This document shows positions 34,058-43,153 of a stretch of DNA of 64,000 nt, piece by piece. The notes below the pieces were generated by a model. It was not told where the DNA came from. It worked only from the letters and a program-made list of their open reading frames with translations, and did not search any database. The translations under genes and the position numbers were made by a program. How positions within the stretch are numbered: the stretch's first letter is position 1; every line of letters begins with the position of its first letter. Origin of the DNA: Paraburkholderia aspalathi (lineage in GTDB: Bacteria > Pseudomonadota > Gammaproteobacteria > Burkholderiales > Burkholderiaceae); the NCBI RefSeq assembly GCF_900116445.1, contig NZ_FPBH01000034.1, forward strand, positions 1 to 64,000, written 5' to 3'.

Positions 34058-34975
34058 ATGAGCAACTTGAACGCGAACACCGAATTCCCCTTTTTCGTCT
34101 CGGCCGGCGACATCCTCACCGATCTCGTGCGGACCGGCGCCTCGCAATGGCTCTCGCGTCCTGGCGGCGCCGGCTGGAACGTCGCGCGCTGCGTGGCGCG
34201 GCTCGGTTTGCCGACCGCGTGTGCCGGGTCGCTGGGCGTCGACAATTTTTCCGATGAGTTGTGGAACGCGAGCATCGCCGCAGGACTCGACATGCGCTTC
34301 ATGCAGCGCGTGGAGCGTCCGCCGCTGCTGGCAATCGTTCATCAAACGCATCCGCCTGCGTACTTTTTCATGGGTGAGAACGGCGCCGATCTGGCGTTCG
34401 ATCCGGCACGCTTGCCGGCTGGCTGGATCGGCCAGGTGAAGTGGGCGCATTTTGGTTGTATCAGCCTGGTGCGTCAGCCACTTGGCGACACGCTGGCCGC
34501 GTTGGCCGCCGAGTTGCGCTCGCGCGGCGTGAAGATCAGTTTCGATCCGAATTACCGGAATCTGATGGAGCACGACTACGAGCCCACGTTGCGGAAGATG
34601 GCCGCGCTGGCCGATCTGATCAAGGTGTCGGACGAAGATTTGCGCATGCTGTTCAAGACAGACGACGAGGCCGGCGCGCTTGCACAGCTGCGTGCGATGA
34701 ATCCGGCCGCCACCGTGCTGGTCACGCGTGGGCCGGAGACGTCCATGTTGATCGACGGCGCCATGGTCGTGGAAGCTCGGCCGCCACGGGTGGAAGTAGT
34801 CGATACGGTTGGAGCTGGGGATGCGTCGATTGGCGGTTTGCTGTTCAGCTTGATGACGGCGCCGCAGCGAGCGTGGCCGGAGCACCTGGCCTTTTCTCTG
34901 GCCGCCGGCGCCGCGGCGTGCCGCCATGCCGGCGCGCATGCACCTTCTTTGGATGAGGTGGTGGCGCTCCTGTAG
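34058..34975 (+). CDS. PfkB-family carbohydrate kinase (fructokinase-like)
   Basis: 305-residue ribokinase-fold enzyme. GGAGWNVARCVARLG near residue 35 is PfkB signature 1. DTVGAGDASIGGLLFSL near 248-264 is signature 2 with the catalytic base Asp. KVSDEDLRML and VTRGPETSMLI are the other family segments. It begins five bases after the epimerase stop and is the third gene of the sugar operon. ATP-dependent phosphorylation of fructose is the likeliest role; other ketoses cannot be excluded. No sugar transporter is encoded nearby. Confidence 0.87.
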   Translation: MSNLNANTEFPFFVSAGDILTDLVRTGASQWLSRPGGAGWNVARCVARLGLPTACAGSLGVDNFSDELWNASIAAGLDMRFMQRVERPPLLAIVHQTHPPAYFFMGENGADLAFDPARLPAGWIGQVKWAHFGCISLVRQPLGDTLAALAAELRSRGVKISFDPNYRNLMEHDYEPTLRKMAALADLIKVSDEDLRMLFKTDDEAGALAQLRAMNPAATVLVTRGPETSMLIDGAMVVEARPPRVEVVDTVGAGDASIGGLLFSLMTAPQRAWPEHLAFSLAAGAAACRHAGAHAPSLDEVVALL

Positions 34976-35109
34976 TTTTTTTGCCTTGTGCGGCGCGTAT
35001 TGTTGTCGACACCGGTTGCCAACATCGGGCGCCGCGCAGGCGAAAAACCGAAGCCCGGTCATCGTGCTAGGATGAAAAAATCCAACCCTTTGGAACAAGG
35101 AGCGTCGCC

Positions 35110-35340
35110 ATGGATGACATCACCTACACCAAAGGCATCTACACGGCCACCGCGTCGATAAGAGAAGTACAAAGCGACACGTGGCAGGGCACGGTCACCC
35201 TTTCCCGCGACGACGGCGACGCAAGCACCGACCAGGAAACCACGGTCTACGAAGTCGAAGCCACTTCGTCCACGCCCGAGGAGGCGCTCGAGGAAGCCAA
35301 GGCGCTCGCCCACCGCATCCTCGGGGAAATCGAACTCTAG
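35110..35340 (+). CDS. small conserved protein, CV_2116-like, first copy
   Basis: 76-residue acidic protein with a Shine-Dalgarno (AAGGAG) nine bases upstream. It has the pattern Y-x-K-G-I-Y-x-A ... W-x-G-T-V-T-L ... S-T-P-E-E-A-L-E-E-A-K-x-L-A, a short beta-sheet plus helix, resembling the CV_2116 domain family known from Chromobacterium and Burkholderia. Function unknown. It is similar in layout to the next gene (35402), 61 bp downstream, and the two look like diverged tandem duplicates. Confidence 0.7.
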   Translation: MDDITYTKGIYTATASIREVQSDTWQGTVTLSRDDGDASTDQETTVYEVEATSSTPEEALEEAKALAHRILGEIEL

Positions 35341-35401
35341 GCAACCCGGCGCCGCGCCCATCACGCTGCGCCACTCCTGAATCAACCGGCTGGAGGCGAT
35401 C

Positions 35402-35647
35402 ATGGCTGAACAGCTCTTCCTCTACGGCGTGTATTCGATTCACGTCCGCCCTATCGAACTCAACGGTGCACGCTGGGACGCGGAATACGAGATCCGGCAT
35501 CGTGAGAAAGCGGTGAAGTCGTGGACTACCGTCGGCGGCGACAACGGCTACGCGGACGAAACCGAAGCCGTCGCCGCAGCGCACCAACAAGCGGCCGACG
35601 ACATCGAACACGGCGCCGGCATTCCGAAGCCGCGGGCCTTTCCGTAA
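35402..35647 (+). CDS. small conserved protein, CV_2116-like, second copy
   Basis: 81-residue protein with a GGAGG-containing ribosome site (CTGGAGGCGATC) before the ATG. Its pattern (LYGVYSIHVRPIELNGARWDAEYEIRHRE ... DETEAVAAAHQQAADDIEHGAGIPKPR) parallels the preceding small gene: an N-terminal Y-x-x-Y-x-I strand, a central Trp and a C-terminal helix rich in Ala. Function unknown. The C-terminal Pro/Arg end is not shared with the first copy. Confidence 0.7.
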   Translation: MAEQLFLYGVYSIHVRPIELNGARWDAEYEIRHREKAVKSWTTVGGDNGYADETEAVAAAHQQAADDIEHGAGIPKPRAFP

Positions 35648-35842
35648 CCGCAAAACAGGCGCATCAGGCGGCGCGCACGCGCGAAGCGTGCTTAGCAGCG
35701 GCACACGCTGGGCGCAACCCGAATCGCGCTAAACGCCCGGTCCGGACGCCGCCTTCACCGCCTGCGCGGCACGCCGAAAATCACCTTTAGGACGCGAGGC
35801 GGCGTGCTACGCTTTGCGCGTTTTCATCCTCACGAGCACGCG

Positions 35843-36826
35843 ATGGCTACCGAACCGTCAGACCGCTTTTCCGCCATCGGCGACACCGAAACGGAAGCCG
35901 AGGCACAAGCGCGAAAACATCGCCCGCGCGGTAGCCGCGAGATGCGCCTGGATGATCGCGTGGTCATTGCCCACGGCATGCCGACGCCGCTCTGGCAGGA
36001 TCTCTATCACCGTGCGCTCGTCGTCCGCTGGCCGATGTTTTTTATCTCGCTCGGCGTCCTGTTCCTGCTGCTCAATATCTTTTTTGCCGCGCTCTACATG
36101 CTCGGCAACGCACCGATCGCCAATCAGTTTCCGTCGGGCTTCGGCGGCGCATTTTTCTTTAGCGTCGAAACGCTCGCGACGGTCGGCTATGGCGACATGC
36201 ATCCGCAAACCGTCTACGCACACTGGGTCGCGACGTTCGAAATCTTTGTCGGCATGTCCAGCATCGCGTTGGCGACGGGGCTGATTTTCGCGCGTTTCTC
36301 CCGACCTCACGCAAAGATCATGTTTGCCCGCTATGCGGTCGTGCGGCCGCTCGACGGCCGTATGACGCTGATGGTGCGCGCGGCCAACGCGCGCCAGAAT
36401 GTGATCGCCGAAGCGCGTGCGAGGCTGCGCATCATGCGTCTGGACACCACCGTCGAAGGTTTTACGCTGCGCAAGCTCTACGATCTGACGCTGGTGCGCG
36501 ACCAGCATCCCGTGTTCAAGCTGGGCTGGGTCCTGATGCACGTCATCGACGAAAACAGTCCGCTGTTCGGCGAAAACGCTGAAACGCTCAAAGGGCGCGA
36601 CGCGTCGCTGCTGCTTACGCTTGAAGGCGTCGACGAATCGACCTCGCAGACCATGCAGGCGCGTCACATGTGGCCCTGTGAGCAGATTCTCTGGCAACAC
36701 CGCTTCGTCGACGTCATGCGTGAGGAGAACGGCGTGAGCCACATCGACTACTCGCATTTCGACGAGGTCGTACCGCTCGATTCGGCGCCTGTTGCCGCGC
36801 CTATGGCGAAGGCGCCCGTGCCGTAA
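35843..36826 (+). CDS. inward-rectifier potassium channel, KirBac family
   Basis: 327-residue prokaryotic inward rectifier, almost the length of Burkholderia pseudomallei KirBac1.1. It has an amphipathic slide helix, a first membrane helix (WPMFFISLGVLFLLLNIFFAALYML), a pore helix and the selectivity filter TVGYGD (113-118). A second membrane helix (ATFEIFVGMSSIALATGLIFARFSRP) leads to a C-terminal beta-sandwich with TEGF-like and DEXSPL-like (DENSPLFGEN) conserved loops. Passive K+ conduction at the inner membrane. The ATG at 35843 is chosen over 35804, which adds non-conserved residues. Monocistronic. Confidence 0.93.
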   Translation: MATEPSDRFSAIGDTETEAEAQARKHRPRGSREMRLDDRVVIAHGMPTPLWQDLYHRALVVRWPMFFISLGVLFLLLNIFFAALYMLGNAPIANQFPSGFGGAFFFSVETLATVGYGDMHPQTVYAHWVATFEIFVGMSSIALATGLIFARFSRPHAKIMFARYAVVRPLDGRMTLMVRAANARQNVIAEARARLRIMRLDTTVEGFTLRKLYDLTLVRDQHPVFKLGWVLMHVIDENSPLFGENAETLKGRDASLLLTLEGVDESTSQTMQARHMWPCEQILWQHRFVDVMREENGVSHIDYSHFDEVVPLDSAPVAAPMAKAPVP

Positions 36827-37053
36827 AAACAGGACTGAAACGCACCAGGGCATACCCGAATCCGTCCGTCACGTGGCAGATCCATCTCAAAACTTCATTA
36901 AAACGCGCGCGCCGTCGCGCTGTTTCGCTGAACGCCTCGCCAAGTAGAAAAAATTCACTCCAATCGGCGCTAAAAAATAGAGTCTCTTTCGCCGCGCCAC
37001 CTTTTGTGGCCCCCACCCCACGGCGCGCGGACGCAAAATTAGGAGACTCACCC
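36827..37053. other. intergenic region with the IOR promoter
   Basis: 227 bp with no ORF. It becomes AT-richer toward 36950-36985 and ends with an AGGAGA ribosome site (37041-37046) for the oxidoreductase. No hairpin for the KirBac transcript is clear. Confidence 0.4.
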
Positions 37054-40000
37054 ATGACCGCTCGCCTGCCCATCGACGGCACGCCCGCTCTCGCCGACTA
37101 CAAGCTGTCCGATAACCTCATCGCCACGCACGGCCGGATCTTCCTGACCGGCACGCAGGCGCTGGTGCGCCTTGCGCTGATGCAGCGCGCCGCGGACCGC
37201 GCGCAGGGCCTCAACACGGCCGGCTTCATCAGCGGCTATCGCGGCTCGCCGCTCGGCATGGTCGACCAGCAGTTGTGGAAAGCGAAGAGACTGCTCACGG
37301 CGAGTGATATTCGCTTTTTGCCGGCGATCAACGAAGAACTGGGCGGCACCGCGGTGCTCGGTACGCAGCGGGTGGAATCGGACCCGGAGCGCACCGTCGA
37401 AGGCGTGTTCGCGATGTGGTACGGCAAAGGCCCCGGCGTGGATCGCGCGGGCGATGCGCTGAAGCATGGCAACGCGTACGGCTCGTCGCCGCACGGCGGC
37501 GTGCTGGTGGTGGCGGGCGATGACCACGGCTGCGTATCGTCATCGATGCCGCATCAGAGCGACTTCGCGTTGATGGCGTGGCATATGCCGGTGGTGAATC
37601 CGTCGAACATTGCCGACATGCTCGAGTTCGGCCTGTATGGCTGGGCGCTGTCGCGCTTCTCGGGGGCGTGGGTCGGCTACAAGGCGATCTCGGAAACGGT
37701 CGAATCCGGCTCGACGGTGGACCTCGATGCGCTGCAAACCGAATGGGCCACCCCACAGGACTTTCAGGAACCGGCTGGCGGCCTGCATAACCGCTGGCCC
37801 GATCTGCCGAGTCTCACGATCGAAGCACGGATGCACGCGAAGCTCGACGCGGTTCGTCATTTCGCACGCACCAACAGCATCGACAAATGGATCGCGCCGA
37901 GTCCGCATGCGAACGTCGGCATCGTCACGTGCGGCAAAGCGCATCTGGACTTGATGGAAACGCTGCGCCGGCTCGATCTGACGGTCGCCGATCTGGAAGC
38001 GGCCGGCGTACGCATCTACAAGGTCGGCTTGTCGTTCCCGCTGGAAATGACACGCATCGACGCGTTCGTGTCCGGTTTGTCCGAAGTGCTGGTGATCGAG
38101 GAGAAAGGCCCGGTCATCGAGCAGCAGATCAAAGACTATCTGTACAACCGCACGCAAGGCACGCGGCCGATCGTGATCGGCAAGAACGCCGAAGACGGCA
38201 CGCTGCTGCTGTCGTCGCTCGGTGAATTGCGCCCGTCGCGCATTCTGCCGGTGTTCGCGAACTGGCTCGCGAGGCACAAGCCGGCGCTCGATCGTCGCGA
38301 ACGCGTGGTCGATCTGGTGGCGCCGCAAATCCTCTCGAATGCAGCGGATAGCGTGAGACGTACGCCGTATTTCTGCTCGGGCTGCCCGCACAACACGTCG
38401 ACCAAAGTGCCTGAAGGTTCGATCGCGCATGCGGGGATCGGCTGCCACTTCATGGCGTCGTGGATGGAGCGCGACACCACCGGCCTGATTCAGATGGGCG
38501 GCGAAGGCGTCGATTGGGCCTCGCATTCGATGTTCACGAAAACGCGCCACGTTTTCCAGAATCTCGGCGACGGCACCTACTTTCACTCCGGCATTCTCGC
38601 GATCCGCCAGGCGGTGGCCGCGAACACCACCATCACCTACAAGATCCTCTATAACGATGCCGTCGCGATGACGGGCGGCCAGCCGGTCGACGGCAGCATC
38701 TCGGTGCCGCAGATCGCACGTCAGGTGGAAGCCGAAGGCGTGTCGCGTTTCGTCGTGGTCAGCGACGAGCCGGAGAAATACGACGGCCATCACGACCTCT
38801 TCCCGAAAGGCACGACGTTCCACCATCGCAGCGAAATGGACACGGTGCAGCGCGCGTTGCGCGATATCGACGGCGTGACCGTGCTGATCTATGACCAGAC
38901 CTGTGCGGCTGAAAAACGGCGTCGCCGGAAGAAAGGCGAATTTCCCGATCCGGACAAGCGTCTCTTCATCAACGAAGAAGTTTGCGAAGGCTGCGGCGAT
39001 TGCGGAGTGCAATCGAATTGCTTGTCGGTCGAGCCGCTTGAGACTGCGTTGGGGCGTAAGCGCCGCATCGATCAATCGTCGTGCAATAAAGACTATTCCT
39101 GCGTGAATGGTTTCTGCCCGAGCTTCGTCACAGTGGAAGGCGGCAAATTGAAGAAAGCCGCGGGCGCCGCGTTCGATCCGGCCGCGCTCGCCGCACGCGT
39201 CGACGCGTTGCCGATTCCCGCGACGCATCTCGATGCCGCGCCTTACGACATTCTGGTGACGGGTGTTGGCGGCACTGGCGTCGTGACGGTCGGCGCATTG
39301 ATCAGCATGGCCGCGCATCTGGAAGGCAAGAGCGCGTCGGTGCTCGACTTCATGGGCTTCGCGCAAAAGGGCGGCTCGGTGTTGTCGTTCGTGCGCTTCG
39401 CCGCGCGCGACGAGTGGCTCAATCAGGTGCGCATCGACACGCAACAGGCCGACGTTCTACTCGCCTGCGATATGGTGGTGGGCGCGAGCGCCGATGCCTT
39501 GCAAACGGTGCGTCATGGCCGCACGCGTATCGTCGTCAACACCCATGCAATCCCGAACGCGACCTTCGTGCAGAACCCTGATGCGACGCTGCATGCCGAC
39601 GCGTTGATCGACAAGATGCGCCACGCGGCCGGCGACGACCGCATGTCGACGTGCGACGCCCAGGCGCTCGCCACGCGTTTTCTCGGCGATACCATCGGCG
39701 CGAACATTCTGATGCTCGGTTATGCCTGGCAACTTGGCCTCGTGCCGGTGTCGTTCGCCGCGATGATGCGCGCGATCGAATTGAACAACGTCGCGGTGCA
39801 GATGAATCAACTGGCGTTTTCGATCGGGCGTGTTGCTGCGGAAGATCCCGGTGCACTCGAATCGCTGTGGCAGGCGCGGCATCTGGCGAAGCAGGCGGTG
39901 CGCGTCGATACGCTCGACGAACTGATCGCGCACCGCGAGGGCCGTCTGCAAACGTACGGTGGCGCGAGCTATGTGAAGCGGTATCGCGCGCTGGTCGATG

Positions 40001-40641
40001 CGGCGCGTCGTGCCGAAGCCGCGGTCGATGCAAAGAGCGAGCGCATCACGCGTGCAGTGGCGACGACGTTCTATCGCCTGCTCGCGGTGAAAGATGAATA
40101 CGAAGTCGCTCGCCTGCATACGGATGCGGCCTTCCGTGAAGCACTGGAAGCGCAATTCGAAGGTGTCGCGGGCAAGGACTTCGGCATCAAGTTCAACCTC
40201 GCGCCGCCGACGCTCATGCGTCCTCAACCAGGCGTGAATCCGACCAAGAAGACCTTCGGTCAGTGGATGTGGCCGGTTTTGGGTGTGATGGCGAAATTCA
40301 GCGGCTTGCGTGGCACGATGCTCGATCCGTTCGGCCGCACGCTCGAACGCAAGATGGAGCGCGAACTCGCCGGCGACTATGAAACCACGTTGCAACGCGC
40401 GTTCGCAAAGCTCAACGCGAACAATCTGGAGGACGTCGCGAAGCTGGCCGATCTGCATGCGCGTGTACGCGGTTATGGTCACGTGAAGCTAGCGAATCTG
40501 GCGGGCGTGAAGCGCGGCGAACGCGATCTCGCGGCGCGTTTATTGATCGAAGCAGCGACGAGCGCATCGGTGAAGAAGTCGCTGGAAGAGATGAAGGGCG
40601 CCGGGCAGTTGCGCGGGATTCCGGTGGTCGTCGCGAAGTAA
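37054..40641 (+). CDS. fused indolepyruvate ferredoxin oxidoreductase
   Basis: 1195-residue enzyme that oxidatively decarboxylates aryl or branched 2-oxoacids to acyl-CoA, joining the IorA, ferredoxin-like and IorB parts in one chain. The N-terminal pyrimidine-binding half (GFISGYRGSPLGMVDQQL; PATQ-like EELGGTAVLGTQ) and the TPP segment (NDAVAMTGGQPVDGS) lead to an Fe-S region with VCEGCGDCGVQSNC near residues 643-656. The gamma domain follows (DILVTGVGGTGVVTVGALI). Start ATG 37054 with AGGAGA nine bases upstream. Common in beta-proteobacteria, acting in aromatic or branched amino-acid breakdown. Confidence 0.92.
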   Translation: MTARLPIDGTPALADYKLSDNLIATHGRIFLTGTQALVRLALMQRAADRAQGLNTAGFISGYRGSPLGMVDQQLWKAKRLLTASDIRFLPAINEELGGTAVLGTQRVESDPERTVEGVFAMWYGKGPGVDRAGDALKHGNAYGSSPHGGVLVVAGDDHGCVSSSMPHQSDFALMAWHMPVVNPSNIADMLEFGLYGWALSRFSGAWVGYKAISETVESGSTVDLDALQTEWATPQDFQEPAGGLHNRWPDLPSLTIEARMHAKLDAVRHFARTNSIDKWIAPSPHANVGIVTCGKAHLDLMETLRRLDLTVADLEAAGVRIYKVGLSFPLEMTRIDAFVSGLSEVLVIEEKGPVIEQQIKDYLYNRTQGTRPIVIGKNAEDGTLLLSSLGELRPSRILPVFANWLARHKPALDRRERVVDLVAPQILSNAADSVRRTPYFCSGCPHNTSTKVPEGSIAHAGIGCHFMASWMERDTTGLIQMGGEGVDWASHSMFTKTRHVFQNLGDGTYFHSGILAIRQAVAANTTITYKILYNDAVAMTGGQPVDGSISVPQIARQVEAEGVSRFVVVSDEPEKYDGHHDLFPKGTTFHHRSEMDTVQRALRDIDGVTVLIYDQTCAAEKRRRRKKGEFPDPDKRLFINEEVCEGCGDCGVQSNCLSVEPLETALGRKRRIDQSSCNKDYSCVNGFCPSFVTVEGGKLKKAAGAAFDPAALAARVDALPIPATHLDAAPYDILVTGVGGTGVVTVGALISMAAHLEGKSASVLDFMGFAQKGGSVLSFVRFAARDEWLNQVRIDTQQADVLLACDMVVGASADALQTVRHGRTRIVVNTHAIPNATFVQNPDATLHADALIDKMRHAAGDDRMSTCDAQALATRFLGDTIGANILMLGYAWQLGLVPVSFAAMMRAIELNNVAVQMNQLAFSIGRVAAEDPGALESLWQARHLAKQAVRVDTLDELIAHREGRLQTYGGASYVKRYRALVDAARRAEAAVDAKSERITRAVATTFYRLLAVKDEYEVARLHTDAAFREALEAQFEGVAGKDFGIKFNLAPPTLMRPQPGVNPTKKTFGQWMWPVLGVMAKFSGLRGTMLDPFGRTLERKMERELAGDYETTLQRAFAKLNANNLEDVAKLADLHARVRGYGHVKLANLAGVKRGERDLAARLLIEAATSASVKKSLEEMKGAGQLRGIPVVVAK

Positions 40642-40660
40642 TTCTTTCACTTTGTGGATG

Positions 40661-40702
40661 AAAAATGCCGCTTCGGGTTGAACCTCGAAGCGGCATTTTT
40701 TT
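40661..40702. terminator. bidirectional terminator, IOR / cutC
   Basis: Stem AAATGCCGCTTCG / CGAAGCGGCATTT with an irregular loop is flanked by AAAA on the left and TTTTT on the right. It serves the oxidoreductase (plus) and cutC (minus). Confidence 0.88.
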
Positions 40703-40722
40703 GCCTGGTGGTTTAGCTGCGT

Positions 40723-41424
40723 TCAGCTACGCGTAGCGTCGAGCAGCGTTCTAACCTGCGCGACTTTCGCCGCATCGACGGGAGCAAGACCATTGCCGCC
40801 AACGCGCACCCCCGAACCGAAGTGAACCGCTTGAACTTGCGTCGCACTCACGAAGCCAGCTACTGCATCGATGGTCAAACCCGCGCCTGCCAGCACCGTG
40901 CAGTGCGAGCCCGACGCTTGTCGTACCAGATCACGCACGATCGACTCCGCCTGCAGCACAGAAGGTTTTCCGCCCGAGGTCAGCACATTTGTCACGGCGT
41001 CGAAACCGAGCAGCACGTCGAGCGCTTTCTGCAGATCCCGCGTCTCGTCGAACGCACGATGGAAGGTGATCGCCAAGCCATCCGCCGCATCGATCGCACG
41101 CGCGAGGCCTTCGCGGTCGATCTCGCCATCCGCCTTCAGCATGCCGATCACCACGCCGTTCGCGCCCGCCGCTTTGACTGCGCGCACGTCGCGCAGCATC
41201 ACGGCGTAGTCGTCGGCGTCGTACACGAACGAGCGGCTATGCGGTCGCACGATCACGTTCACGGGCACGACGCTCGCGGCAACCACTGCTTCGATCAAGC
41301 CAAGGCTCGGCGTCAAACCGCCCTCGCCCATCGCGGTGACGAGTTCGAGACGGTTCGCACCGGCCTGCGCGGCAAGCCTGGCGTCGGCAACGGTCGTGGC
41401 GATGACTTCGAGTAGGACTGACAT
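40723..41424 (-). CDS. cutC: CutC family protein (copper homeostasis)
   Basis: 233-residue TIM-barrel protein. CutC signatures are LEVIATTVADARLAAQAGANRLELVTAMGEGGLTPS at the start, VIVRPHSRSFVYDADDYAVM, and the FHRAFDE and LTSGGKPSVLQ segments. The original link to copper tolerance in E. coli has been disputed, so the role is uncertain. The gene is monocistronic and faces the IOR gene. Confidence 0.92.
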   Translation of the reverse strand: MSVLLEVIATTVADARLAAQAGANRLELVTAMGEGGLTPSLGLIEAVVAASVVPVNVIVRPHSRSFVYDADDYAVMLRDVRAVKAAGANGVVIGMLKADGEIDREGLARAIDAADGLAITFHRAFDETRDLQKALDVLLGFDAVTNVLTSGGKPSVLQAESIVRDLVRQASGSHCTVLAGAGLTIDAVAGFVSATQVQAVHFGSGVRVGGNGLAPVDAAKVAQVRTLLDATRS

Positions 41425-41501
41425 GAGCGCGGCCGTAGGTCGTTAAAAACGACATGATCTCAGAACCGCCGCGCGCCCTGCCAATCGAAGCATCCGAATC
41501 G

Positions 41502-42770
41502 CTATTCTTCGACCCAATCGATATCGCCGCACAGCACGCACGTCTGATCACCGACGCGCGTCGCCACCGACAGCGTCACGCACGGCAACGCCTCGTTGAT
41601 CGACAGATACGGACGCGTCACATGCACGCGCTCCGGCGCATTGATCGCCGCACGGAAATACGGACGACGCAGCCAGTTCGCCCCTTGCGCGTCGGCAAGC
41701 GGCAAAAAGCGCGTCTCATGCGCCGCGCGATCGGCACGCAACACGACGTTGCGGCCCGCCTGCTTGCCCTTCGCATCGAGCAGGAAACAGCGCGCGGCAT
41801 GGTCGAGTGCGAGGAAATTCCAGCACACTTCCTCGAGCGGTTCGCCGGCGGCGAGCCGTTCCGCGGCACGCTCGAACGCCCGCAGATACGGTGTGAGACG
41901 GCTCGCATTGCGGCGCTCGCGCGCTTCGGCCTGATCGCGATAACGGTCGGTGACTTCGCTGATGCAAGTCGCGGCGTGCGCCGCGTCGGCTGCCCCTGGA
42001 TTCGGTCGGCCGAAGAAAAACCCCTGCACGAAGTCCGCATCGCAAGCGAGCGCCATCTGCGCTTCATGCTCCGTCTCGACACCTTCGATCAGCACGAGCT
42101 TGCCCGCTTCGTGCAGCAGCGCCACCAGCCCCGGCAGAATCGTCGCCATGTCAGCGCGATGCGCTGCGTGCGACAGCATGATGCGGTCGAGCTTCACGAT
42201 GTCGGGATTCAATTGCCAGATCCGTTCGACGTTGGAATGGCCCGCGCCGAAGTCGTCGAGTGCAATCAGGAAACCACGCTCGCGGAACTGACGCACCGCG
42301 TCGGCAAGACGTTCGAGATCTTCCGCGCGTTGTTCGAGCACCTCGAGCACGATTCGCCGTGGCGAAAGATCGAGCCGCTTGAGATTGGCCAGCAAGGCAG
42401 CGGCGAGATACGGATCGGTGAGCGCACCGGGATGGACATTCAGAAACAGCCATTCGCGCTCTGCGCCGAGTACCTTGAAGTTCTCCAGATGCAGGGTCTG
42501 GGCGAGCCGGTCGACTTGCAGCACGTCGCCCAGACGCGCCGCCTCGCCGAAGACGTCGAGCGGCGACACGGGCCGGTCGAGCGCATCGTGCGCGCGCAGC
42601 AGCCCCTCGTAGCCCACTGCCCGCATATGCGACAGGCTGAAAATGGGTTGAAACACGCTAGTCAACGTCAGCTCGCCATGCTGCACCGAAAAACGTTCGA
42701 GCCCCGACGTCACCTCGACGTCGAAGCCGTGCGGCGCGCTGGCCGTCCTTTCCTGTTGCGCAATCGTCAT
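41502..42770 (-). CDS. EAL-domain phosphodiesterase with YkuI-like C-terminal sensor
   Basis: 422-residue soluble protein. The EAL domain (about 40-275) contains YEGLLRAHD (EGL variant), FLNVHPGAL, LEVLEQ, ALDDFGAGHSN, VKLDRIM and IEGVETEHEA, so all catalytic positions are kept and c-di-GMP hydrolysis to pGpG is likely. The C-terminal 130 residues (WLRRPYFRAAINAPERVHVTRPYLSINEALPCVTLSVA) look like the PAS/Cache-type YkuI_C domain, here without any membrane helix. 77 bp from cutC, same strand. Confidence 0.88.
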   Translation of the reverse strand: MTIAQQERTASAPHGFDVEVTSGLERFSVQHGELTLTSVFQPIFSLSHMRAVGYEGLLRAHDALDRPVSPLDVFGEAARLGDVLQVDRLAQTLHLENFKVLGAEREWLFLNVHPGALTDPYLAAALLANLKRLDLSPRRIVLEVLEQRAEDLERLADAVRQFRERGFLIALDDFGAGHSNVERIWQLNPDIVKLDRIMLSHAAHRADMATILPGLVALLHEAGKLVLIEGVETEHEAQMALACDADFVQGFFFGRPNPGAADAAHAATCISEVTDRYRDQAEARERRNASRLTPYLRAFERAAERLAAGEPLEEVCWNFLALDHAARCFLLDAKGKQAGRNVVLRADRAAHETRFLPLADAQGANWLRRPYFRAAINAPERVHVTRPYLSINEALPCVTLSVATRVGDQTCVLCGDIDWVEE

Positions 42771-43153
42771 GCAATCCTCTCACGCGAGAGCCGGGCCGGT
42801 CCGAACGCGGAAGCGAACAACCTCGGCACCGTTTCTCAAAATGTGCGTCATCGATATTCCTTAAGCAAGCTCCATGCGCACGCTGGCGCACATTCGAATG
42901 AAATTTGCATGAAAGATTGCACCGATGAACGAGCCGATGCGCCGCGCGTGGGCGCAGAACGCACCGTTAAGGTGCATTGCCTTACCTGGACGCTTGCCGA
43001 CCGCTCTCGCGGGACCTTGCGGGGTTAACAATGACGTGACGCTGCAGCGGGCTAAACTTCTGCCTTGTGCCTCACGCGCGCCTCGTGATCGATATGCGGC
43101 CGCATCGTCGACGATCGCAGAGGACGGACCGCTATATCTCCAGAAATAGACCG
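42771..43153. other. divergent intergenic region
   Basis: 383 bp between the EAL gene and the antiporter gene. A 74-codon open frame at 42925-43149 lacks a ribosome site and codon pattern and is discounted. Promoters for both genes should lie here; no clear operator was seen. Confidence 0.4.

Noticed and set aside
37540..39444. 634-codon open frame on the minus strand
   Set aside because: It is the antisense shadow of the indolepyruvate oxidoreductase gene; Arg/His-rich product, no motifs, no ribosome site.
42925..43149. 74-codon plus-strand open frame upstream of the antiporter
   Set aside because: No Shine-Dalgarno, atypical codon use and no similarity; more likely promoter DNA.
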